Shown: positions 11,527 to 21,397 of the stretch, in pieces
Layout: the number at the start of each line of letters is the position of its first letter
Numbering within the stretch: position 1 is the first letter of the stretch
From: Cercis canadensis
Taxonomy: Eukaryota > Streptophyta > Magnoliopsida > Fabales > Fabaceae
Assembly (NCBI GenBank): GCA_003255065.1
Contig: QAOA01005205.1
Coordinates: 389,630-453,629, forward strand
Direction: 5' to 3'
DNA length: 64,000 nucleotides
Position numbers and translations under genes: made by a program
Notes under the pieces: model-generated
What the model saw: the letters and a program-made list of their open reading frames with translations, nothing else
Database searches by the model: none
What the model was told of the DNA's origin: nothing

Positions 11527-12212
11527 CTAACTGAGCTATAGATTAATTAGTTACGAAGCTCTCATAACAAGAAAATTGTTTTATGTTCGAGGCCTCTTAT
11601 CCTCAAAATGAGGAACTCAAAGTACTCTCTACATAAAGTTACAGTTGTGGATAGGGGTGTAAGCTAAATCGATCAAATCGATCGAACTGAACTGGACCGA
11701 GGAAAACCGAACTAGACTGAGGGTGTTGGTTCAGTTCTCGATTTTATTTTTTAAAAAATTGATGGGTTCGGTTTAGTTCTAGGTATCAATGAAGGAAAAC
11801 CAAAAATAAACTTCACTGAGTAGGCTAAAACGATTTCGTTTTGGTTATTTTGAAGTATTTTTTTTTTCTTGAAATGGCTAAAACTGTTTTAGCTTTTGGC
11901 TTTTTTCTTGTTCAAATTTAGAAAAATGGTTTGTGCATATTTTTTGGCAAAAATTGACCAAACTGACCAAATTGGTTCGGTTCGATTTTACTCTCAAAAA
12001 TTTGAAAAACCGAATCGATATGATTTGATTGGTTCAATGTTGATTTAGGGTGTAAACCGAATCGAATCGGATTGATTACACCCCTAGTTATGGATGCTTT
12101 CACAATAGCCAACAATAAGACTCCTAAAATTGGATCACTCACCTCAGATTTAATAAATTTGACTTTATCTAAAAGTTAGGATTAGATTATACTCTTGGGT
12201 TAAAAAAAAATT
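11527..12212 (+). mobile_element. tRNA-derived SINE with a nested hAT MITE (copy A)
   Basis: Starts CTAACTGAGCTATAGATTAA (box-A-like) with TTATGTTCGAGGCC (box-B-like) downstream, and ends in an A run (TTAAAAAAAAA). It is flanked by near-identical 11-bp repeats GTAAAATTCAA (11516-11526) and GTAAAATCCAA (12213-12223). After removing the MITE at 11652-12086 plus one target copy the SINE is about 243 bp, like the copy at 36951-37194. Related copies are also near 47001-47243 and at 13894-14506. Confidence 0.75.
11652..12086. mobile_element. hAT-type MITE nested in the SINE (copy A)
   Basis: Ends are TAGGGGTGTAAG and TTACACCCCTA, a perfect terminal inverted repeat. An 8-bp target duplication with one mismatch flanks it (GTTGTGGA at 11644-11651, GTTATGGA at 12087-12094). 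The subterminal DNA is rich in GGTTCGGT and its complement. The ends match those of the large hAT at 55292-60650, so that type of transposase could have mobilised it (inference). No coding capacity. Confidence 0.85.
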
Positions 12213-12545
12213 GTAAAATCCAATTTAAGAATGAAAAGAAAATAAAACAAAAGGTGATGGCAAAAGGTGAAAAAAGAATGATATGGTTAGGCAGGGATGG
12301 TTGGTAAATGGGTGGAATGGGCAGGCAATAACCATGGTCATGGACTCATGGTCCCTGGAAACTGTGGCGTGCGTGCGCGACTCTTTCTGCTTTTTGATGG
12401 AATCAAGGTCACACGGTTGGCCACTTGGACCCATCCCTTAAATAAATTACCTTACTTTTGGAACCCGATAAATATATAAACTTTAATTAAACCTTTATAT
12501 AGTTTATATACTTGGTTACCAGAGAACTTTGGGAACACCATTTGN

Positions 12546-12572
12546 TATTTACGTCGTATCATAGAATCCGCG
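12546..12572 (+). mobile_element. Right-end fragment of the 212-bp MITE family
   Basis: The 27 bases after the N at 12545 match the right terminus of the 212-bp MITE (ATCATAGAATCCGCG-type end). The rest of the element is missing, as expected if a contig broke inside a multicopy repeat. Confidence 0.75.
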
Positions 12573-12884
12573 TAAAATTAAATTCCTTCAATCCCCAATA
12601 AAAAGTTATTTTTACTTTTATTATACCCATATAAATAAGATAGAATGGCAACGTAACTGTGTTTGACCCATCACCCATGCCATTTCTCAGCCACAAATAC
12701 CTCCAAGAACGGACCCCAAAATTTATCTTTCCCCTCTCTTCCAGTTCCAGTTATGACTCACCATTCCATTCATGTTCTCAATTTTTTGTTTTTTTCAATA
12801 CATTTCTTCATCGATTTCATGTTATATTTAAATTAGGTGTGGGCTAAGCTTTATGTTATTTTTTTATATTACATTTTTCTTTTA

Positions 12885-13200
12885 ATTGAGTGAGACTCAG
12901 TAAGACTTACAGTGTAATTTTAGTATCATTGTGAATATTTTAAAAAATTAAGTTACTCAATATATGCTAGAACATATAATTTTTTATAAAATATAAAAAT
13001 AATACGATATAAAAAAATGTGCTAAAAAATAAACTTGAAAAAATTATTTCTTAGTACGCTTTCTTATATTGTATCATTTTTATATTTTATAAAGAATTAT
13101 GTGTCTTGACACATACTGTATGATTCAATTTTTTGAAATTTTTATAATGACACCAAAATTATACTGGAACTCTTATTGGATCTCATATGTAAGTGAGAGG
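12885..13200. mobile_element. Foldback MITE (family F), copy 3
   Basis: Same layout as the copies near 8.3 and 9.1 kb: TTTTAGTATCATTGTGAATA with AAAAAATTAAGTTACTCAA on the left, mirrored by TATGATTCAATTTTTTGAAA and TATAATGACACCAAAATTA on the right, with ATAAAATATAAAAATAATAC at the centre. Boundaries approximate. Confidence 0.7.
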
Positions 13201-13827
13201 TATAAGATAAGAGAATAAGATGATAATATAATACTCACCTTTAAATTAACATGTTATAATTTGAAAAACCTGTCAATTTCATCCTGTCTCAATTCAAAAT
13301 GGAGTGAGAGATAGAAAATTAAATGGCAGATGAGTAGAGAGAAATGTTTTCTCCTATAGTCTTCATCAGTCATATACATGTCCCCCTCAATGGAAGAGAT
13401 AATCTTTTATTGCTCCCCACTTCAGCACTTGTATATATTTTTGTTTTCTTTTTTTATTTTGAAAAAAAGGATTGGAAGACAGAAACGGATATCTAAGAAG
13501 TGAAATGCAATATATAAATGGATTAGCCATCATTGGATGCTCTAGGGATTCTTGACAATGGTTACGGTATAAGTGCCCAATAAGTAATAAACCTTTAGCC
13601 AAAGATGGTCATGGAAGCCCATAGCTTATATATAAGAATAAGAGGTTTAAGCTTTAAATCACAATTATGGAGTACGAAGCTATGTTGTTAAAAGGATTTA
13701 AGTATGATTAACAATTAAATTGTCGGGTAACCATAAAATTAAGCTACATATATAACTATCATAAGTAAGAGGATTCTTTGTGCCTTTCCGAGTATTCGTA
13801 TTGTTTTAATCGAGATAGTAATTTTAA

Positions 13828-14834
13828 ACAATGTTTAATGAAAGTATTTTGGGGAGGAAAGTTAATTAGTAGATAGTAAATCGTAAAATTCAACTAACTG
13901 AGCTATAGATTAATTAGTTACAAAACTCTCATAACAAGAAAATTGCCTCAAAATGAGGAACTCAAAGTACTATCTACATAAAGTTACAGTTGTGGATAGG
14001 GGTGTAAGCTAAATCGATCAAATCGATCGGTTTTCGATTTTATTTTTTAAAAAATTGATGGGTTCGGTTCAGTTCTCGGTATCAATGAAGGAAAACCAAA
14101 AATAAACTTCACCGAGTAGGCTAAAACGATTTCGTTTTGGTTATTTTGAAGTATTTTTTTTTCTTGAAATGGCTAAAACTGTTTTAGCTTTTGGCTTTCT
14201 TCTTGTTCAAATTTAGAAAAATGGCTTGTGCATATTTTTTGGCAAAAATTGACCAAACTGACCGAATTGGTTCGGTTCGATTTTACTCTCAAAAATTTGA
14301 AAAATCGAATCGATTGATTTGGTTGGTTCAGTGTTAATTTAGAGTGTAAACCGAATCGAATCGGATCGATTACACCCCTAGTTATGGATGCTTTCACAAT
14401 AGCCAACAATAAGACTCCTAAAATTGGATTATTCACCTCAGATTTAATAAATTTGACTTTATCTAAAAGTTACGATTAGATTATACTCTTGGGTTAAAAA
14501 AAAATTGTAAAATCCAATTTAAGAATGAAAAGAAAATAAAACAAAAGGTGATGGCAAAAGGTGAAAAAAGAATGATATGGTTAGGCAGGGATGGTTGGTA
14601 AATGGGTGGAATGGGCAGGCAGTAACCATGGTCATGGTCCCTGGAAACTGTGGCGTGCGTGCGCGACTCTTTCTGCTTTTTGATGGAATCAAGGTCACAC
14701 GGTTGGCCACTTGGACCCATCCCTTAAATAAAATTACGTTACTTTTGGAACCCGATAAATATATAAACTTTAATTAAACCTTTATATAGTTTATATACTT
14801 GGTTACCAGAGAACTTTGGGAACACCATTTGTAC
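13828..14834 (+). repeat. Copy B of the 1-kb duplicated segment
   Basis: Counterpart of 11465-12544, here continuous with unique sequence on both sides and without Ns. It contains the same SINE (13894-14506) with the same nested hAT MITE (13997-14380). This copy is probably the correctly placed one. Confidence 0.8.
13894..14506 (+). mobile_element. tRNA-derived SINE with a nested hAT MITE (copy B)
   Basis: Same SINE as in copy A, flanked by GTAAAATTCAA (13883-13893) and GTAAAATCCAA (14507-14517). The nested MITE occupies 13997-14380 (384 bp; TAGGGGTG...CACCCCTA; flanks GTTGTGGA and GTTATGGA) and lacks about 50 bp present in copy A. Confidence 0.75.
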
Positions 14835-15185
14835 GGATGCTTTGTCTTTTATTCTCTGCTCCAATTACACCTTAGACTTAGACCTTATCTTCCTTCCTTT
14901 TCAGTTTCCTTTTCTTTAATTATTTTTTTATAATTAAAAAAATTATTTAAACTTCATTTTTTGTAATTTGTCTATTTTCAAGTGAAAATTAAAAATATTA
15001 ATCCAATCCCATGAGAAGATGGGCCTTATAATGCCTTACTGGGTTCTGAATAGAGGCCTGAGTATTGGGCCGAGTAACCGATACAAATGAACATGAGCCC
15101 AATATGAGCAACACTATGGCCCAGCATATTGGCTACATTATAAAATTGAAGCATCACATAATTTTTATTGTTCAAAGTATAGAGA

Positions 15186-16712
15186 CTAGAGTTCATCGTT
15201 GGTGGTAGAGGGTCCTCTGATGGTGTTTGGGGAAGACTTAATTGGGTAGGAGGCCTCCATGGCTAAACCACAGAGACCTTCCTTTGGTTGAACTCCACGT
15301 TGGATCCTTATGTAGCCCTTCTCACCCCATTCAGTACCCCACGAGTTCTTCACTATCCAGTACTTTGTTCCATCATGTGTGCTGCCATACCCCACTACTG
15401 CAACTCCATGATTCAACTCTTTCCCACACTCTCCATTGAACACTCCCTGCAATATTCACATAACATAAACATTATTCCATTCCTTTTCTTGTCATCTATC
15501 ATTGATATTCATCACTTTATTATTAAAAAACAAAGATATAGAGTGGAGGAGGAGACTTGCTTCTGAGTAAAACTGGAAATCCTTGCCACCAGCATCCATT
15601 GAAATTGACACAGGCTGATTAGCAACAGCTTTCATCAGGGCATGCTCATCATTTTCTGGAACATTTTCATACCCATCAATTGTCACCTCAAGAGCATTTC
15701 TTATCTGCCAAAGCAACACAAAAAATAAATCTCTCAAATTAGGTGGAAATCAACATATATAGCAAATTAAGCAGTTAGGAGATGTAATTAATGATAAAAC
15801 TAGTTGCAAACCCGTGCAATACACGAGCAGCTAAAGCAAAAGGGAGAGAAGACCCGTAAATAGAGAGAAGAGAAACAACACTGGCTTTAGATAACCATAC
15901 TTCTAGGAAAAAGGCTTTCTATTAGGTTAATATAGTGATGATGACCTTGGATGATCCACAAGTTTCATCCTTGGCGCGGTATGGATAGTCCTTCTCAGTT
16001 GTAATGCCTTTGTTTTTCTTAATGAAGTCAAATGCATATTCCATCAATCCTCCGTCACAACCTTGGTTTTTAGAATTGCAATCAACCAGCTCCTGCTCTG
16101 ATAAAGAGATCAGCTCCTTGGTTTTGATTTTGTTGATACCCTCTACTGCCACTACAGTTGAAAACGCCCAACAGCTACCTAAAACAATCATCCACATCCG
16201 CAAGTTAAATTAATGAAATGCTTAAATTGAAGAGAAAAGTTAAATGATAGAATTAATTAAGACGTACCACATCTGCCTTGGTTCTTCACACAGGTCACTG
16301 CTCCTTTCTTTCTCCAATCAATGGAGTGTGGAAGATCGACTGTTTTGTGATGCATGAAGCCAGTCTCTTTTTTGGTGCCGCGGAACATCCTGTAGTGACC
16401 AACTTTAGAGCCAGCATAGGAGTTAACGAACTCGTGGTTGGTCATGTCTGCAAATCCATTCAATTTTAACTTGTATGGCTTCTCCATCTGGTTCACCTTG
16501 TGAACATGCTTCACATTCTCCTTGAACACGTTGAAACGCTTCTGCTTCTCACCCAGGTCATGAGACACCGTGTGCTGGCTCCTCCATCTCTCGTACATGT
16601 CCCATAGACTCTCTTCGCTCTCCAACTCTTTCTCATGGAATTCAAAGCACTCAACTAGCCCCATTACCAGACCCAACCAAAACATCACCCATATAACATT
16701 CCTTTTATCCAT
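15186..16712 (-). CDS. CEP: KDEL-type (here NDEL) papain-family cysteine endopeptidase
   Basis: Four exons on the minus strand: 16712-16268, 16178-15946, 15704-15561, 15446-15186; 360 residues, the usual length for this family. A hydrophobic N-terminus (about 6-22) is a signal peptide. The inhibitor prodomain has an ERFNIN-type motif (E55, R59, F63, N66, V70, N73). Mature-enzyme landmarks are Q145, catalytic C151 (GSCWAFS), H287 ([11 protein letters not shown]) and N308 (KNSWG). The C-terminus is NDEL, a variant of the KDEL ER-retrieval signal that defines CEP1/CEP2-type proteases. These are stored in ER-derived ricinosomes and released during programmed cell death in tapetum, xylem and senescing tissue. 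Intron 3 starts with GC (GCAAGT) and intron 2 with a weak GTCATC donor next to a Helitron-like insertion. The reading frame is intact, so I treat it as functional. The ATG at 16712 is chosen because it starts the signal peptide and lies about 55 bp below a TATA box. Confidence 0.92.
15800..15938 (-). mobile_element. Small non-autonomous Helitron-like insert in protease intron 2
   Basis: On the minus strand it ends ...GCACGGGTTTGCAACTAG followed by host T, with a CGTG-type hairpin (GTGTATTGCACGGG) about 10 nt before CTAG, and begins TC preceded by host A. These are the structural hallmarks of Helitron termini and A/T insertion sites. A related element of about 149 bp sits at 21654-21802. The 5' end is less certain than the 3' end. 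It lies wholly within intron 2 and leaves only 7 bases between its end and the exon 2 splice donor. Confidence 0.65.
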
Positions 16713-16765
16713 TTCCAAGCTCAACTGTGCGAATAAACCACACAATGCTAACTTGAAATGTCCTT

Positions 16766-16774
16766 AAATTTATA
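16766..16774 (-). promoter_or_regulatory. TATA box of the cysteine endopeptidase gene
   Basis: TATAAATTT on the minus strand, 54 bp upstream of the ATG at 16712, a normal spacing for a short leader. Confidence 0.6.
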
Positions 16775-18924
16775 CACACAAGTAGTCAAGTAGATAGGAT
16801 CAAGTTGAACAAGAAATTATGTCTTTAATCTAAAAATAAGGGGAAAAGACAGTATATTTTCTAGAGTTCAGAATCTAATTTTAGAAGTGAGATTCGTATA
16901 CCGATGTTGTTATTCCGACTATACATGCCAACCACGTTAACCTGCTAACCTTGTCTGTACAAGGTGACGAATTAGATTTTGTTGCTAACTAGCTTTAGTT
17001 GCTAAACACGATATCTGCAAGCTTAGCTGATAACTGACAAGGGTGCGTAACCGGCAACTTTTGGAAAAGTGGCTATGCCGAACGAATTCCATGTGCTCTC
17101 TAGACTCCATTCGGAATACTGGTTTTATCCAAAGCCACCTCAAATTTCCAGTTCATCTGAAATTGTCTTCACCATGTTATAACGCAACAAAAGTAACAAC
17201 AGACTATTTATCCTAAACTTATTCTGAAGTTTTTTGGCCTTACCATACGATTTAACAATGCATTTGCCACCACCATTGTCAGATTTTGACAGGTGATTCA
17301 GCTTCTTATTTTTTGGTTATATGACGATAAGGAGGTTTAAACTCCTGATCTCCTACGCATTATCTACATCTCTCATCACTAGACTACACTTAATGGCTTC
17401 CCATGATTCAGCTTCTCCAGATCCTAGAACTACCACTTGATGATATTAGAGGCTTAGAGCACGTGAACGACTAATGGGCATAACACAAACTAAACGAACC
17501 GGGTGTAGGCACTTCAAGGAATTTTTACTATTATCGCTTATGAACTACATTGATTTGGGAATATCTCATGCACCGCATAAGAGGGTTAAGGGACAATTTC
17601 AAAAACTTGTCCTGCTGGTTCGATCTAGACAAATCTTAAGTGCGCAATCATTTTAGATGAGGAAAAATAGATCGAGATACTCTAATCTTTAATATAAGAT
17701 GGGAATTTCTTGCCATTTTTTCTTTTTTTGGTAGAAATTTCATACTCAGTATCGATTTCCACAATTTTAGTAGGATCTATGCACTTGGCATGGAAGGCCT
17801 CAATAGCAAGCCTAAGTATATGGTACAAGACTGATCAGATCAGAAAGAAAAAAGGGGAAAACAATTGACGTCTTTCCTCAATCATCAGAGAGAATTTGTC
17901 CATTCACTCATCTCTGTTCTAACGGGCAAAGCAGACAGCTAGGTGGTTCTGAAATCTGAGTCACGGAGGGAAAGATTGGCAAGGTTGCCTGAGGGAAAAG
18001 ACTGACTATAAGCACACAGAATCGAATGTCAGACCTTATTTTCACTTGATACAGAGGATATTTAGAGATATAACATATATGCGATTTTAACCCATAGGTG
18101 AAAAACACTTGAATGCTGAGTGCAATGAGAAGCACCATGTCTAACAACAGACATGAAATACCATTTAAGTTAGGTGGAGACCACAAATACAATTACTGAA
18201 AATTTTCCTGATTTGAACATCTAAAGCCAATAAGGTCATATACAATCACTTTGTATGTGATTTCAATAATGTCAAGCTCATGGTGCAAAATTGCAAATTC
18301 AGTATGTAGAGAATGTTCTTATCACCTGCCTGTTTCAGGTACCAAACTTCTCCTTAGTGTTTAATAAAGGCAATGCAAATTAATGTCAGTGAATTTTGTA
18401 AAATAATGATGCGGACAATAAGAAAGCTGCAGTACAAGGCTTGATGGCTTTATGGCTATTCTCCATTCAACATCCTTTTATTTTTTTGGAAGTGCAGGTT
18501 TATCTGTCTAAAGAACAAGAAAGGAGTAGTGCAAACAAGGATGTCCATGGAAGAACTTAAATGAAAAAGAGGATTATGCACCAAAGCCAGATCAATGGCC
18601 TAGAGAATGTAGATATTTATATTTCAAGCATTCAATTCATGATCTGCTAAGAATAGCAGCTCACAACCTCAGCCAATGTGCATTACTCAGATTTTGGGAA
18701 GAAGGAGGAGGGGGGAAGAAGACATGCTATATATTCCAAAAACTACTGATAAGTAGTATTTTATGAAACAAGAAATTCATGTGTCAAGGACAATGATGGA
18801 CATCCACCAAATAAACTTGTTATTCTCATGAGTACCAGATAATGTTTGAGAATGGTAATGCATGGGAAAGACAAAAAGCAAGGGGAAGTAAAAAGAAAAA
18901 TTCAAACAAATTACAACATATTGA
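16775..18924. other. Intergenic region with a short SINE; 3' flank of the 64-residue gene
   Basis: Mostly unique, non-coding sequence. ORFs at 17474-17656 and 17908-18192 have no recognisable domain. A 97-bp tRNA-like SINE is at 17307-17403. The right part (about 18300-18924) probably includes the 3' UTR of the minus-strand gene that ends at 18925. Confidence 0.5.
17307..17403 (-). mobile_element. Short tRNA-derived SINE with a 13-bp target duplication
   Basis: On the minus strand it reads GTCTAGTGATGAGAG (box-A-like), then GGAGTTTAAACCTCC (box-B-like), and ends ACCAAAAAATA. It is bounded by a perfect 13-bp direct repeat TGATTCAGCTTCT at 17294-17306 and 17404-17416. Short length suggests it is a minimal or truncated copy. 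Confidence 0.75.
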
Positions 18925-19806
18925 TTAAGCAAGAGAATCCTTTCGCTCAGCCTGCTGCTGTAACAATTCTTCTCTGACTCTTCTGATCTCCGCTTCCTTC
19001 TCCAACCTCTCTTTCTACAGATAAAAACGTAAAAGGAATTCTTGAAGGATCAAAACAAATCACTGTCACATGCATGCTTATAAATTATTGCCGCAAATGA
19101 ATTGCTGCATGCATCATTATTACACTTTCAATTTATAACAAAAGCGAGAATAAATGCTATAAGCAAAAGCTAAAATATAAGCAGAATGATTTGATAATCC
19201 CGGCGCCGAATGAAATACTTGATTTTCTGAAACTCGCCTGATCCAATACATTTCAGACATTTATCTCCTATTCACATAAGCGTCTTAAATTTTATAGATG
19301 ATGCAATTTCAATACCTATTTTTTTTTTTTTTTCCTTCTTCATTTTCTTCGAAGGATTCCCCACCCCCACCACCCGGCGCCGAAAAATAAAAAAAAAAAA
19401 AAATAAAACCAAATAAGCTAACAATGTCCTGAGGAAAATGCCAGATTCAATCACGAACTCAGCCTCTATAACAGAACATTGATCATAAGCTAAGGATTCC
19501 GTTGATCAATATACACAGATGCTTTGATTTTCTAGGGTTTTCGAGGAATTGACCTGCCCCCAGGGGAAAGTAGCATCGAATTAAACTAAAATTACAGCGG
19601 AATAGATGCGAATGAAAAGAAAACCAACTCGAATTCTACGAGTTAGAAGGGAAGAAAAATTATACAGGGCAAGAAGAAGGAAAGGAAGAAGAGAAAGTAA
19701 CCTTTTCATCCTGATGGAGAGCGATCCAGACATGGACCTTGTCCATGGATTGCCAGAATATGAAAGCTCCCAGCGACATTGCGAAGTAGGTGGCCACTTT
19801 CACCAT
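18925..19806 (-). CDS. 64-residue conserved single-pass membrane protein
   Basis: Two exons: 19806-19702 (35 codons, starts MVKVATYFAMSLGAFIF) and 19014-18925 (29 codons plus stop), joined in phase 0 by a canonical AAG|GT ... TAG junction. An N-terminal hydrophobic segment (about residues 4-18) is followed by a short WIALHQDEK stretch and then a charged amphipathic helix rich in Glu, Arg and Gln (KERLEKEAEIRRVREELLQQ). I recall this as a small protein of unknown function conserved across flowering plants. The layout is that of a small single-pass inner-membrane or mitochondrial-type protein with a soluble coiled helix, but location is inference. It is too short for most ORF callers because of the intron. 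The start codon is the first ATG after a polypyrimidine-rich leader. Confidence 0.8.
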
Positions 19807-21397
19807 CTTTCCGCTTCGATTGAGTTTGAGCTCTGTGTGTATCTAATCTATCTACTTACGCAACAGGACCCCCCACCATTGATTGCCAAGTTAAATTGGA
19901 GAAACTCAATCAACCATGGTCAAGATTTTGGAGGCTAACGCAAAGACCGTGCGAACCGTAGTTTCAGCTTTTGGGTCTAATCTGAGCTTTCCACAGCTCT
20001 GGGCCCAATTTCGGTCTAATATGGGCTTTTCATAGATCTGGGCCCATTTCTTTGAGTCATAAATCACCTTGTGTCACATATCCAGCTTAACTAAGATCCC
20101 TCCAGGAACCGAATCACATCCGGCCCATTGTTGATCTTATCGATCCAAATCAGGGTTTGACCCAAAAAAAAAAAAACAAGAAGAAGAAGGAGGGTCTCAA
20201 TGATACTTACATTGTAATTTTAGCGTCATTGCAACAATTTCAAAAAATTAAGTCATTTAATGTGTTAGAACACATAATTTTTTATAAAATATAATAACAT
20301 AATAATATAAAAAAATGTGCCAAAAAATAAATTTGAAAAAATAATTTTCTAGCGTTGTTCTCCTGTTACATACTAAGTAATTCAATTTTTTAAGATATTC
20401 GCAATGATACCAAAATTATTAGGTGGATCCCACCCAAATTCACCAAACTGAGGGAGGTAGTATAACCCTCATCTAAAAACAGACAAGTAATTCCTAAATG
20501 TGAGTTTGTTTTCAAAAAACTTAATTTTTTTTTTAATTTTCTAATGGTGTAAAAAGTTTTCTTCTTTTTTGGTATGGTGTAAGAGTCAACGGAAAATAAC
20601 CCTTAATTGGAAACTTGGAATGACATATCTGCAAGTGGAAACTTATTTATTGAAATAAGCTGGATTGATTTTCTTGTTCTACCTTTTTCTAGTATTTCAA
20701 TAATTTTTCCATTCGTCAAACAAAATAAACAAATAAGATTCCACAAAGTTAATGATGCTTGATACCTTAGCTGCTGGTATTGTTCTGATGCTCTTGGCAA
20801 GTGGAATATTAAGCTTGTGACTGTACTTTCATTGTGTGTTACAGAATTACCTAACATACATGACAAAGATGGTTTCATTCTTGTATATACATGATTTGTA
20901 GGTAAAGGTCAAGTGATACATTCTATTTGCTTTTGTTCCCAATCACTTGGATATAGTTACTATACTTTCTGTTTTGATACTGTCAACATCTCTAACTAAA
21001 TTCATTTGAGAGAATTCAAAAGGGAGACTAAAATAACCTCATGCATAGTACTGTGTTTGGCCAGCTTATCAGAGAAGCTGACTTATGTGCTGGCCAAGTA
21101 CAATACTATGCTTGAGGTTACTTTAGTCATATCTCTCTACTAAGTATCAAATCATACCAGTATCTGAAAGTGAGGGGAGGTGAAAGAATCAATGAATAAT
21201 CCATTGGTAGGATACAAATGCCGGCTAAAGCTAAAGCTAAAAGTTGGAAGCATGGAACTCTATCCATATGGCACTAAGATAAGATGAACGTCAAAAATGG
21301 TAACGCAAACAAGAGGAATGGTGGCTATAATAATGTGGTGGTGTTATAGTTGAGTTATTTGAGTAGGAGTGGAAGATCAAGAAATTGGTGGCCAGAT
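19807..21397. other. Intergenic region between the 64-residue gene and the ABCB gene
   Basis: Contains the shared promoter space of the two divergent genes and a foldback MITE near 20190-20470. ORFs at 19606-19938 (antisense over the small gene) and 20603-20878 show no domain. An A-rich purine tract lies at about 20164-20192. Confidence 0.5.
20190..20470. mobile_element. Foldback MITE (family F), copy 4, degraded
   Basis: TTTTAGCGTCATTGCAACA and TTTCAAAAAATTAAGTCATT on the left are mirrored by AAGTAATTCAATTTTTTAAG and TCGCAATGATACCAAAATTA on the right. Shorter than the other copies, with part of the right arm deleted. Confidence 0.7.

Larger units (their letters stand above)
11465..12544 (+). 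repeat. Copy A of a 1-kb duplicated segment, bounded by Ns on both sides
   Basis: Begins TGTTTAATGAAAGTATTTTG directly after the N at 11464 and ends GGGAACACCATTTG directly before the N at 12545. The whole piece matches about 13828-14834 end to end, with a few indels (about 50 bp in the hAT MITE at 11690-11740, and about 20 bp near 11578-11598) and scattered substitutions. Since the copy is exactly one N-bounded block, it is most likely an allelic or redundant contig placed in the scaffold. Confidence 0.8.
7520..15185. other. Transposon-rich intergenic region, no gene recognised
   Basis: About 7.7 kb between the TEL and protease genes. The first few hundred bases are TEL 3' flank with Ns at 7705, 7891 and 8015. 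The remainder is MITEs, SINEs, a tandem duplication (8058-9312) and a second duplication (11465-12544 versus about 13828-14834). ORFs such as those at 12225-12479 and 14481-14777 occur in both duplicated copies on both strands and resemble no protein I know. The sequence 9320-10320 shows nothing I can identify. Confidence 0.6.

Noticed and set aside
12225..12479. ORFs on both strands repeated at 14481-14777
   Set aside because: They are preserved only because the DNA is duplicated (probably an assembly artefact); overlapping frames on opposite strands with no known domain.
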